Assembly (NCBI GenBank): GCA_016801885.1
Contig: CM028883.1
Span: forward strand, 24,284,643 to 24,348,642
Length of the DNA: 64,000 nucleotides
Reading direction: 5' to 3'
Source: Toxotes chatareus
Taxonomy: Eukaryota; Chordata; Actinopteri; Toxotidae
This document shows, piece by piece, positions 36,800 to 46,336 of this stretch; the stretch's first letter is position 1; every line of letters starts with the position of its first letter. The translations under genes were made by a program, and so were the position numbers. The notes beneath the pieces are model-generated. The model made no database searches, was not told the origin of the DNA, and worked only from the letters and a program-made list of their open reading frames with translations.

Positions 36800-37020
36800 C
36801 CCAAAGCTGTCATGGGAACAATTTTAATAATTCATTAATCAATTTAGTCAAATGAGAGTTATCTATGATAGTAAACACAATGTTTTGGGGATTTGACAGT
36901 TGGTCAGACAAAACAAAGCAATATGAATATGTTAACTTGAGCTTCAGGGAATAAGGATGGCACATGTCACAATTTTCTGATACTTTCTACATAAATCAGT
37001 TGATTATTAAAGAAGGTAAC
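36800..37020 (+). repeat. Dispersed teleost repeat, family A copy 3
   Basis: Landmarks are tctatgatagtaaacacaat, gacagttggtcagacaaaac and aatcagttgattattaaaga, in the same order as in the other family A copies. Confidence 0.5.
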
Positions 37021-38410
37021 TGTCATGTCAGATGTATTCATGCTATACTGTAGTTGATGTTCTTCTTCAGAGATTCACATTTCTAACAAATGTGAGATCG
37101 ATCTGATTTTATAGACAGAAATAGAGTGGAGTAAACTTGGGGCTGTTTGGACCCCAAAGGATCATTTGCCCACTTTGCCTGGTTGGTGATCCAGCCTTGT
37201 TTAAATGTGAAGTGATAAAAAAAAAAAAAAAAAAAAAAAAATCAAAAGTGCATTCCAAGTGCATTTCCTTTGTAGACTTTGACTATAGTAACATGTTTTT
37301 CAATGCCAAGTGTGTTTATAATATATTATAAGATAAAGAAAAAAGTGGATGTCCTCAGATTATTCTGTCTGAATTTACAGCAGCTTTTTGTTTGGTAGCT
37401 GATTTGAATGTTCAATTGATTCGTTTTCTGCCAACTGACAAATAGTTTTGGCACCAGATCTGAAGCACTGAGTTATTTTCACTGTGTAATACTTCACTTA
37501 AGTGCAGCAGTGGGTTGTAAATCACATGTAATTTGCGTGGTATGGTCTAGTCATGCCTGGCTTAGAGTAACCAAGATGCTCCCTTTGTTTTGGCAGTCAG
37601 GCATGCAGTAAGTGGTGAGGTCAATGTGGGGAGAGGTATTTCCACTGAGAGTAGCTTAGTTTCCTGGAAACAAATACACATTTGACTCTCAAGTGAGAAC
37701 TGTGGGCAAATGCAGTTCAAAGGTGTAGCGTATCAGGAGTCATTTTACCCATTTTTGTCGTTGCTGCCACACAGGTAATGAGTCAGAGCCACTTAAGAGT
37801 CATTCTGGTAAAGGTGAAATCTAAAACCCTCTATGACTCACTCTGGACTGTTGTGATTGTTTCACTGGATGACAGTTGCCACAAAATGCCTCCATTTCTG
37901 CAAACTGTATCATTTAATTAGAAAACGTGAGTCGCGCAGCTCATTGAATGACTCAGCACTTCCATACATCTGATCATTAATCAGATAAAAGGAAGTGTCC
38001 AATGTGCAGGAACAATGTGAAAGATATGGGTGGTAAACTGTTTGGTGGCAATACTTGATAAATGAGCCACTCAAACAGCCACAGCACCTTTCTCGCATAC
38101 CTAACTGTAAGAGCTGAAAAGCACTTTACTGGTACAGTCATACACACACACACACACACATGCGGTCAGATTGTGCACAGAAAAAAAAGGGTGGAGTCTG
38201 TGCGTTGGGATCTTTTTTCTCGCACTCGAGGGGATCAGATCTTGGCTTGATGTGCCGGGGAGGAATCCAAGGTGAGGTTTCCAAGGAATTACGCAGCCTC
38301 AGACCACTGCGGGGAAGTGTGTCAGGTTCAACATCATCTCCGATGCTAATTAGCACAAGCCGATTGTTATTTGGTGACATCTAGAAGAAAAACTTACTTC
38401 ATGTGTAGGC

Positions 38411-39005
38411 ATGGAGCGCACCGCATTGGCCCTGTCGCGCTTCCAACCCTTACCGCGAGCTGCGCGTAAAAGTGAGTGGCTCCGGAGCGCTCTGGCTCAT
38501 TACTACTGCCCCGACCCCGGCGTGGAGAACGAAATTGTCGTCCTGGCCACTGGAATGGACCAATACCTGCAGGAGGTCTTCCACCACCTGGCCTACCGCA
38601 ACCGGGAGGACACGGTGACGGCGGAGGATTTCACCGCGCTGTGCGCCGTGCTGGGGCTCACGGGAAAGAGGACGAAGACAGGAAAGGAAGGAACTGGAAA
38701 TGGAGAGAAAGATGATGAAGATGAAGAGTTTAGGGATGTGTGTTCTGGGCTGCCCAGTCAGCTGTCCTTTAAAGACTTCCACTCGCGGCTCTGTGGGTAT
38801 TTCCGTGTGCGCAGTGCGCGCAGAGGCACCGGGGAGTGTGCCTGGCGCTTGCCTCTCACTGAGGACACGGAGCTGATCGAGAGACAGATCCGGCTCCGGT
38901 GGCCGCGAGTCAGGAGGAGAAAGTGTGTTAGTTTTGATCTGAGGGGGGAACAGAGTGGACCTGTAGACATAGAAAAAGGTCGAACCACAGAGGACCGTGA
39001 AACAG
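38411..39005 (+). CDS. efcc1: efcc1 exon 1: start and EF-hand-like region
   Basis: Begins MERTALALSRFQPLPRAARK and ends in phase 1 before gtactg. It is GC- and CpG-rich relative to its surroundings. It contains the EF-hand-like pair, separated by an acidic/lysine-rich insert (DDEDEEF). The ATG is the first in the open frame, at the head of the conserved SEWLRSALAHYY segment. Confidence 0.88.
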
Positions 39006-42000
39006 GTACTGTACCAGGATCACATTATTTTACATGTTGTTGCACTGAAAAACCTCCTGTCTCCAGAGTATTTAAATATCTTGTTTCACTATCTACTACA
39101 GCCTGCAATAGTAAACATGAAATTATTTAATGACTTTATTATTACTTTTAAACTATATATAATTGTACACACACGGTGTGAGAGTTTAATCAGCTCATTA
39201 TCTACAGGCTGGAAACACACTGAGCAGTGATTACTGTCTTGGCACAGTGTTCGGTAAGAGAGGGGGCGGAAGTAGTTTATAAGCACCAATTACTTCAAGT
39301 CATCAGTCGTGTTCTCCTACAGCAGGTGGTGGAATAAGTATAAGATGAAGATGATCATTGTGGCAGGAAAAAAATGATAATGATGATGAACTTTTTTCTT
39401 TATATTTTTTCTTTCCTCCTTATGTCTTCAACAGTTATTTAAATGAAAACATGAGAAATTTAGAGGGGAAACTTGGTGGAGCTGCAAACAACTTATATTT
39501 TATATATATTTAACAATGCATTGTATTTTTTAAGATTACCATATGTTTATGTTATGTGAAATCATTCTGTGTATGATAACTAATTACTCCTCCCCTCTCC
39601 TATTTGCTCTTCTTGATCCAGATGAGGTATCAGCTCTGAGGGAGCTGGTGGAGGACCTCCGCTCGGCGCTGCAGGGGAGCGATGCTCGCTGCCTGGCTCT
39701 GGAGGTGGCACTCCGACGGGAGAGGAGCCGCACCCTCCCTTCTCCCTCCACCTTTAACTCCACTGTTTCAACTCCCACAACTTCCATCACCTTCGTACAG
39801 GGAAAACTGGTACCAACACAGAGAATTAAAGGACATAGAAGTGGTGCTGGAGGAGACGGGGCGAGGAGGGTGATGAGGATACAGGACATCAGGGACCCCC
39901 TTCTGAGGGAGCTAAAGCTGATCCGCTCCTCACGTGACGGGCAGCTGGAGGAGGCCATCAAATTCAACGAGCGCCTGGAGAAGGAGCTGCGATGGGCGTA
40001 CGAGGAGGTGCGCAAGCTGCAGGGGGTGGAGTCTGCTCTGAGGAAGGAGAACATTCAGATCAGGTAGGTTTTTATCAGGAGTTTTTAAAGTTGACTGGAT
40101 GAAGATTAAATAGAAGAATGTATAAACCATAGAGAAATGGTTTGATGATTTCGGATCATCTCCATCAGGAGGCGAGCGGAGGAAGCCAGGGAGGCTCTGA
40201 GCTTGGGGCTACAGAGGGTTCGGCTGATCCAGGAGCAGGCTCAGTCTGTGCCACAGCTCCAGTCCAGGATCACCCAGTTGGAGACTGAACTGCACCAGTA
40301 CAGGTACAAACACCGTGTGTGGTCTTGAGTGAAAGTGTGTGTGAGCATGGGTGTGTTGTTGCATCTATTTACACATCATTTGCCTCTGTGCTCTGCTGAT
40401 TTGAAATTCAATGCATTAAAGCCCACAGGCTGAGTTACACTCAGGTTACACTCAGTTTGAACAGGAGTGTTTGGTAAAAGGGGTTAATTTTCAGCAAACA
40501 CCGATGCATTTATGTTTAACAGAGGCTCTTTGTAACCCGCCTCAGAGACCAGATTATACTCAGATTCATTTCATTTGAAATCCACGGTGCATTAGAGACA
40601 GTTTAAACCTGCTTTGATGGTCATCAAAGAAACATCTGACACAATAACCCACAAAAATGAAAACTGAATGAATCAGTATGTTTGTTTTTGCAAAGACTCA
40701 AATGACTGTGAAAGGTGTCACTTGTAGTTACCAACCCTCAGAGAATTATTAGCTGCTTCTGCAGTTTGACTCAGCTTTACATCATGTTACAGGCGTCTTT
40801 CAGCTCACTGGCAGCTCAAAAAAACGCTTTTGCCTGATGCACATCATAGTACACTGCAGTCTCTTATGGGTCAGGGGTTCTACATGTTGCCTGACATGTC
40901 CCTCAGCCAAGTGACGGTGCCATGATAATATAAATCTGACATTAGACTGATCCTGGCATTACCCTGCATGACCTAAAATCCATACTGTACAAGGTTCAAT
41001 AACCCACAAACAAAAGCTGGGGGAGCATCTGTGAACAGTTTTAACTGATATTTTAGTATTTTAGTTATGTTCTCTATGTTTATCACCCTCAGATCCTGCT
41101 GTACCTGCCTCTTTAACTCCTCCCGTCAACAAATGTATCCACTCGGAGCAGAAGACACATGCAGCAAGACAGGTGAGTGACTGGAAAACTGATGAATAAT
41201 TAAACAGTGACGGTTCAGACATCATATGCTCTAAATGAACTGTAGTTTTCCCTCCAGCTTTTTCTCCCTTTGACATGTTCGTCACGGGGAATTTTAAAGC
41301 TTTGCATTGGCGGATGAAATATTATTCACACACCAAGGATTTGCAACATTAACATTAATAAGTCACCCCCAACTTTTAACAAAATCCCAAGGAAACTGCT
41401 TCTACTGTCTGCAGATGCAGAGTGTCTGCAGAGAGCTGTGGAGGGGAGAGCTGCCTCTGATGAAGAGGAGGAGGACAGGGGGCCGAGGGAGGAAGGCCAG
41501 TGCTGCCTGTTAGGTGCGAAGAAGCACATCGGCCAACGGCAAAGCTGTAGCAAAGGGTTAGCTAACACCTAAAACCTAACACACACACACACACACACAC
41601 ACATGCGTCCTTCATCTCACTCCTGCATGCATCATATGCATGTGTTGTAAAGTGGTGGTAACTTTATCAGAATATGTGGTACTAGTTTCAGATCGTCTCT
41701 GGATCTTCAGTGGATACCTGTACATCTCTTTGCTAACATTTCACTACAGCTGCTTGCTACCATTATGTTAAAAGAGAAAAGGTGCAAACTTCCACCAATC
41801 AGAATTTCTGAAGCGGATGTAGTCCTTCATGTGAAAGCCCTGAGATGCAAGTGTTTTATTTTTATTTATCTTTTTAATGTCACGTGATGTGTCAAGTTTG
41901 TGTAATACTCATGTCAAGAAAGACATCAGCATAATGCTAACACACAGTATATGTACCTTGTGTTTAGAGTGCATGGAGAAATTTAAAATAAACTGGAAGA

Positions 42001-43732
42001 AAACACAAATGCTTTCGGTCCTGACAGTGGAGGTGGTGCACTGCAACCTCTTGTGGCCAAAATGAGGCTTACAACAACAGTCACTGGCTTCTCAGGGGTG
42101 TGCACACATTTATGCACCTCTGTGTAACAGTCTAAGTCTAAACCAAATCAATACTCACACAACTACACAGCATGTCTTTCTATCACTGTGAGGACCATCA
42201 CTGACATAATGGATTAGCCAATGTGTCCTCCCAATGCAGAAATGTCCTCATTACAGTTATTTGACTTGAACACCAACACACACTCACACACGTACATAAA
42301 AAACTATTAACTCTGGCTTGTCTTCTTCCAGATGTCAGAACCATATGGTTCATCATTCCCTGCATGATAAAAACCTCATCAGCACTTCTAAAGACAGCAG
42401 GGGGCGCTGCAGCTGGAGGGGACCAAACCAAGAGCAACAGGACGGAAACAGAGGCTTTGAAAAAGAAAAGGTGAGAGAGATGATGGTACAAACACACAGC
42501 TGAATGTGGTTAATATGAAAAACATAACTGTATATAATGCTGCATTGGTTCATTTAACTGGATAACTTCAAGTTAAACTGTTTCCCTGTTAAAAAAAAAA
42601 AAAAAAAAAAGTCAAGAGAGGTAAAAGATGAGGGTGATGCAGTCACATGTTCATGTCAATAACTCAAATCTATTTCTTTGGCTTTGACCACTGAGGTCTA
42701 ACTCACTCATCACAGTGTTTCTGCACCCAGACTCGCTCTGTGAAATGTTTGTCGAACTCAAACCTGACCTGCTACAACAGTAAATTGCTACATCACAGCA
42801 GTATTAACAATCTAATTATGTCATACTTGAACTTTTAATGGAGTATTGTTACTTTTATGTATGTAAAGAATCTGAATATTGTTTCCACCACTGTTTAACG
42901 TCTTAGCTTCTTTGCATTCATTCATTCCTCTTCCCGTCTCCCAGAGGCCCGAGGAAGAGGAGGACAAGCCAAGGCTGGAGGAGAAAGAAAAGACACGTCT
43001 GTTCCTGCTGGAGGAGAAACTCACAGATGCCCTCACACTGCTGCTGCAGCTACGCAACAAGGCACAGCTCAAACACAGCACACACACTCACACCGTTCAC
43101 CTCAGGCCTACACAAGGCCTCCTCTTCACTGCCATCTAGAGTTTATTCCATGAGTCTGATATTTCCTTCTGATTATGTGTGCTTGTGTGCAAGAAGGATC
43201 CCGTTCAGGGACGGTGGAGGTTGGGTCCAGGGAGCGTATCCCATCATGCTTTTAGCAGGGTGCCTGGCAGGCATAGCTTAGGGGCAGATATGTAGACAAA
43301 AAATGTCACACTCATTTTTCCCCTTTGTTTTGATGTAGTATCTCATCATAAAACACCAAAAAGTCAAAAGCCTGTCTTTTCCCTGTAGAACATGTCTCGC
43401 AGGGCCCTGGGGAAGATAGTGATGGACACCCTGGATGTCTGCAGCAGGAGTGGAGATGGTAGGTCTGTTCTACATCTTACAAATTGACCAAATACTCACA
43501 TCTTAGTGTTACTAAACTTTTCAATGGTAAATTTCAATTTCTCTATCCAGGTCCTTCCAGGGTCCTGCAGGTAGCTGATGCTCTCTGCCTCCAGTTATCT
43601 TCCAGCGATCTACTAGGAGACAGAGGGGATGATGGAGGAGGAGGAGGAGGAGAAGAGAGCAGAGAGAAACTCTTGGTTACGTCCTCTGGGTGTCAAACCA
43701 GCAGTCCCAACCCTCTGCTCATCTCATGTTAA
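38411..43732 (+). CDS. efcc1: EF-hand and coiled-coil domain-containing protein 1 (EFCC1-like), complete
   Basis: Coding exons are 38411-39005, 39622-40063, 40169-40303, 41093-41172, 41415-41556, 42332-42470, 42945-43061, 43389-43458 and 43551-43732. The sum is 1902 bases, a 633-residue protein. Residues about 21-130 form an EF-hand-like pair (SEWLRSALAHYYCPDPGVEN, DQYLQEVFHHLAYRNREDTV, LSFKDFHSRLCGYF); the loops lack canonical Asp ligands. From about residue 199 it is heptad-rich coiled coil (DEVSALRELVEDLRSALQ, EEAIKFNERLEKELRWAYEE). Near residue 511 a second coiled coil (EKEKTRLFLLEEKLTDALTL) is followed by SRRALGKIVMDTLDVCSRSG. The biochemical role of EFCC1 is not established. Assignment is from domain order and remembered similarity, so a paralogue of EFCC1 is possible. 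Confidence 0.83.
39006..39621 (+). other. efcc1 intron 1
   Basis: AT-rich; nothing recognisable. Confidence 0.75.
39622..40063 (+). CDS. efcc1: efcc1 exon 2: main coiled coil
   Basis: The acceptor is gatccag and the donor gtaggt; phase 1 in, phase 2 out. It encodes EVSALRELVEDLRSALQGSD and later DIRDPLLRELKLIRSSRDGQ, then LEEAIKFNERLEKELRWAYE and EVRKLQGVESALRKENIQI. The regular heptads support a coiled coil. Confidence 0.9.
40169..40303 (+). CDS. efcc1: efcc1 exon 3: coiled coil
   Basis: Encodes RRAEEAREALSLGLQRVRLI, then QEQAQSVPQLQSRITQLETE and LHQYR. The acceptor is ccatcag and the donor gtacaa. Confidence 0.88.
40304..41092 (+). other. efcc1 intron 3
   Basis: No coding signal or recognised repeat. 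Confidence 0.75.
41093..41172 (+). CDS. efcc1: efcc1 exon 4
   Basis: Encodes SCCTCLFNSSRQQMYPLGAE and DTCSKT; cysteine-rich. The acceptor is ccctcag and the donor gtgagt, with phases matching exons 3 and 5. Confidence 0.78.
41415..41556 (+). CDS. efcc1: efcc1 exon 5, donor chosen by downstream frame
   Basis: The acceptor is gtctgcag. It encodes AECLQRAVEGRAASDEEEED, then RGPREEGQCCLL and, with the longer donor, GAKKHIGQRQSCSKG. A donor at 41513 (gtgcga) looks stronger but puts exon 6 in a frame that destroys the conserved exon 7 coiled coil. The donor after 41556 (gttagc) restores it. Confidence 0.65.
41557..42331 (+). other. efcc1 intron 5
   Basis: Starts with a short CA microsatellite (41580-41603). 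No other recognisable feature. Confidence 0.65.
42332..42470 (+). CDS. efcc1: efcc1 exon 6
   Basis: In the frame that continues into exon 7 it encodes CQNHMVHHSLHDKNLISTSK, then DSRGRCSWRGPNQEQQDGNR and GFEKEK. The acceptor is cttccag and the donor gtgaga; it ends in phase 0. A polar linker without a recognised fold. Confidence 0.7.
42471..42944 (+). other. efcc1 intron 6
   Basis: Contains a poly(A) run (42591-42610) and the family C repeat at 42750-42895, which ends only about 50 bases before exon 7. Confidence 0.75.
42750..42895 (-). repeat. Dispersed teleost repeat, family C copy 2
   Basis: Landmarks are acagtaaattgctacatcac, tatgtcatacttgaactttt, aatggagtattgttactttt and aaagaatctgaatattgttt then ccaccactg. 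It resembles the copy at 44780-44930. Confidence 0.6.
42945..43061 (+). CDS. efcc1: efcc1 exon 7: second coiled coil, GC donor
   Basis: Encodes RPEEEEDKPRLEEKEKTRLF, then LLEEKLTDALTLLLQLRNK. There is no GT at the coding boundary; aag followed by gcacag gives a GC-AG intron that joins RNK to NMSRRALGK. Reading through would add a short tail ending at TAG 43137-43139. Confidence 0.78.
43062..43388 (+). other. efcc1 intron 7 (GC-AG)
   Basis: Begins gcacag and ends ctgtag. The 5' part is CA-rich. No recognisable element. Confidence 0.7.
43389..43458 (+). CDS. efcc1: efcc1 exon 8
   Basis: Encodes NMSRRALGKIVMDTLDVCSR and SGD, with the acceptor ccctgtag and donor gtaggt. It is the best conserved-looking block of the C-terminal part. 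Confidence 0.85.
43551..43732 (+). CDS. efcc1: efcc1 exon 9 (last)
   Basis: Encodes PSRVLQVADALCLQLSSSDL, an acidic/glycine run (DDGGGGGGEE), and the end CQTSSPNPLLISC before TAA at 43730-43732. The acceptor is ctatccag. The glycine run is a short GGA repeat. Confidence 0.82.
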
Positions 43733-43925
43733 ATAAGCTGTTATTGCTGTACTTTATCATCCTTCTCCTCTATTTTATTCTTGGCTTGTTTGCACCTATG
43801 TAAGATTCCCAGTTGTGTATTATTGTGTATCAGATTTTGAAATTGGTTCATTGTATTTAAAGATTAATTTTATTTACTTTATTCAGTCTCTTAGTGTTGT
43901 GTTTTGTATTTATTTCATCTGAACA

Positions 43926-43931
43926 ATTAAA
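43926..43931 (+). terminator. Candidate efcc1 poly(A) signal
   Basis: ATTAAA is the common variant hexamer, about 190 bases after the efcc1 stop, followed by T-rich and GTG-containing sequence. Use not demonstrated. Confidence 0.4.
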
Positions 43932-44000
43932 TATTTTTATTCAAACTGTGTAAGAGTTGATACACAGAACTTTGTCAAGATGAAACAAAATCAGCATGAC

Positions 44001-44392
44001 TGTCAAAGTTTTATTTCACTCAGGAACAAAACTAAACAAAAATACAAAAGTCCTTACTTGAAACAAAGGAAACCAAGGTAAGTCCATGAGAGGAAAATGC
44101 AAGGCACAGGAACACGAACAAACACAAGGACGCTGGCAGACTTAAGTACAGACGAAGACACAGACGCGGTTACAGACACAGACAAACTGACAAGGACACA
44201 GGGAAACAAGGAGACTTAAATACACAAGGCAATGGGCAACAGGTGAAACCAATTAGGGCAGGGCGGACAATGGCGGGAAATAAGACAAAAGCAGGAAGTA
44301 AGACAAGACAAGATACACAAGGGCTCTGATTTCAAAATAAAACAGGAACTGCAAACAAAACTTAAACACCCCCTTAGGGACTAGTCACGACA
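44001..44392 (-). mobile_element. Probable solo LTR
   Basis: On the - strand the segment begins TGTCGTGACTAGTCCC and ends GTGAAATAAAACTTTGACA. The TG...CA termini, a TATTTAAG TATA-like box near the middle (about 44215-44225) and an AATAAA close to the 3' end fit a long terminal repeat of about 392 bases. No clear target-site duplication is visible (flanks atgac and aatac). No internal retroelement genes are present. Confidence 0.55.
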
Positions 44393-44759
44393 AATACACT
44401 TTTCTTTCAGCTGGACAAAGCAGGATTGCACAGATTTAATAATAAAGAAGTAATGAAAAAAATACTCCACATCCTCCTGGGGAGGATTCAGCTGACTGGC
44501 TAAATGATGGACTAAATACAGAGTTTATGGTTTTAAACAGAATTCTGGGATTATGGCCATGTTCAGCAGTCAGCTGTGAAATATAAGAGTTTCTTGCTTT
44601 GTTGCACAGGAGCAAATCAGTTGGGAGGTTTAGGGTCAGGAGAGAAGAGCACAGCTTTGTGATCAGATATGGCAGGATTAACCAAAGTCTCATCTTCCAC
44701 ACAGACACCGTGGAAGAGCAAAGTACAGGGTTAGTGTTTGAGAAAATCAGATTATACAC
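44393..44759 (-). mobile_element. LINE ORF2 fragment (degenerate)
   Basis: On the - strand a frame reads LCNKARNSYISQLTAEHGHN then PRILFKTINSVFSP, with a shifted frame continuing into a DVEYFF-like segment. The K(A)R..Y...L...HNP..LF.TIN....P pattern is the linker before the reverse transcriptase domain of L2/CR1/Rex-type LINEs. It is frameshifted and lacks the catalytic domain. Confidence 0.7.
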
Positions 44760-44779
44760 TGAAATTTACTGGCTGAATT

Positions 44780-44930
44780 ATAGTTCTACTTAATCATAAA
44801 CAGCATTACTTATATACTTCTACCTAAGTGAGAGTATTTTTAAATTACTGTATTGTTACTTTTATTTACTTACTGTTTAAGTAAGTAGAGTGTTTGTAAA
44901 GGATGTAAATACTTCCTCTACCACGTTTGA
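44780..44930 (-). repeat. Dispersed teleost repeat, family C copy 3
   Basis: Landmarks are tatacttctacctaagtgag, attactgtattgttactttt and gtaaaggatgtaaatacttc then ctctaccac. Same family as 42750-42895. Confidence 0.6.
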
Positions 44931-46336
44931 CAGGTGAATTATCTGCAGCGTCACACAAACGAACTTTGATATGAAAACAAACCTGATAATACTGTGACTC
45001 AAAGGTATTAATGTTTCACACATGGGTTACATCGTTACTGTACTCAGGTCCATTAAAACATGATAAGTGGACCATTAGTCACATTGTATTATTATTGTAC
45101 TGTTTCCTAATTTAATGTTTTCACAAGGTCTTTTAAAGTTTTCACAAAAGCCATTGTTTAGTTTTCTACAGACTGTTTTAGTTTCATCCAGTTATCTTCT
45201 TCATACATGATTCATCTTGGTTTTTGGTAAGATTAACACACAATGCTGAGATGCAAGAGAGACGAAGACATCAAATCTTGAGATAGAAATGTTTTGCATT
45301 AGGTTCATTGAGTATTAAATCAAAGAAGCTGAGTTTTCTGTGTGACAGTCTGAAATAATAAGAGAGTTAGTGATTCTCGGCAAAGGCAGGAAGACAATGA
45401 ACTAATAACTGAATAAACTGGGATAACTCCACCTGTACAGCACAATGATGATGTCAAATTCAGCATTAACCCCACAGGATAACATGAGTATCCAGTCAAA
45501 CACAAATTTTCTATTTCTATTCCCCACTTTTATGACATTTGCCTTCCCTTTTATTACTTCTTAACCCTTTAAAGGGCAAGGAACCATATAGGGTAACTTC
45601 CACAGGCTTTAAAAATGGTGCCCCCATGTCTCTCAAAGAAGGGGCAGAATCATGTGACTTGCAGCCTAAATCTTTTTTAAAAATTCAAAAAAGAAAAAGA
45701 TGTCCTCTTATAGGCAGGGATGTAAGTGGACAGCAAGAAAGGCAGAGCAGCATTTAGACATGTTAACTCCCAAGCAATCAGGCAGACTGACAGGTGGAGA
45801 GACACATAGATAGGCAGACAGACAGACAGGGAACTATTTGACTGAGCCTTCCACCATCCCTTGTGGTCAATAAAAGGACTCAGGCAGGTGGCATGATGTA
45901 TGTCACTGAAAGAGTTTAGTTCATAAAAAAAAAATCATGACTGTAGTGTTTCCCTGTAAGGAAATGAGTGACATAGCATAGCATATGGGTCATAATTTCT
46001 AGCCTGTTGCAGAGCATTTCAGTGACAGTAAAACAAAGGAATAATCTCAGCAAGGTCAAATAGAAACATGTACTTCCTTCTAATGATAAGGAACTTTCAT
46101 TTCCAGACTAGTTGATGAGTCATCTGGATGTAAACAAATAGCCCTCTTTGTTTAAGTAGCAGCATTTTTGTGTAAACCTCATTACTATACAGCTCAACGA
46201 TCACGAGTTATGATACTATTTACTACTACAGATTTAAAGATACACATTCAACCTGTAAGAGGTTGAGTAAATTCTGCTCTCTGAATTACAGGGAGGTTTG
46301 CTGAAGTTTAGTAAACGATACATTTACAGTTAAAGC

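Larger units (their letters stand above)
28270..38410. other. etnk2-efcc1 intergenic region (head-to-head)
   Basis: About 10 kb with no coding exon I can support. It contains both promoters, dispersed repeats at 28945-29300, 33290-33565, 35195-35330 and 36800-37020, TG-rich DNA at 31478-31540, the CA/CG tract at 34797-34898, and poly(A) runs near 30625-30650, 35969-35991 and 37219-37241. Confidence 0.6.

Noticed and set aside
38450..38782. 110-codon antisense ORF opposite efcc1 exon 1
   Set aside because: Shadow of a GC-rich coding exon.
39584..40054. 156-codon antisense ORF opposite efcc1 exon 2
   Set aside because: Ser/Arg-rich shadow frame of the coiled-coil exon.
42879..43139. efcc1 ending at TAG 43137-43139
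   Set aside because: A conserved-looking in-phase block (SRRALGKIVMDTLD) lies just downstream and joins cleanly if a GC donor is used.
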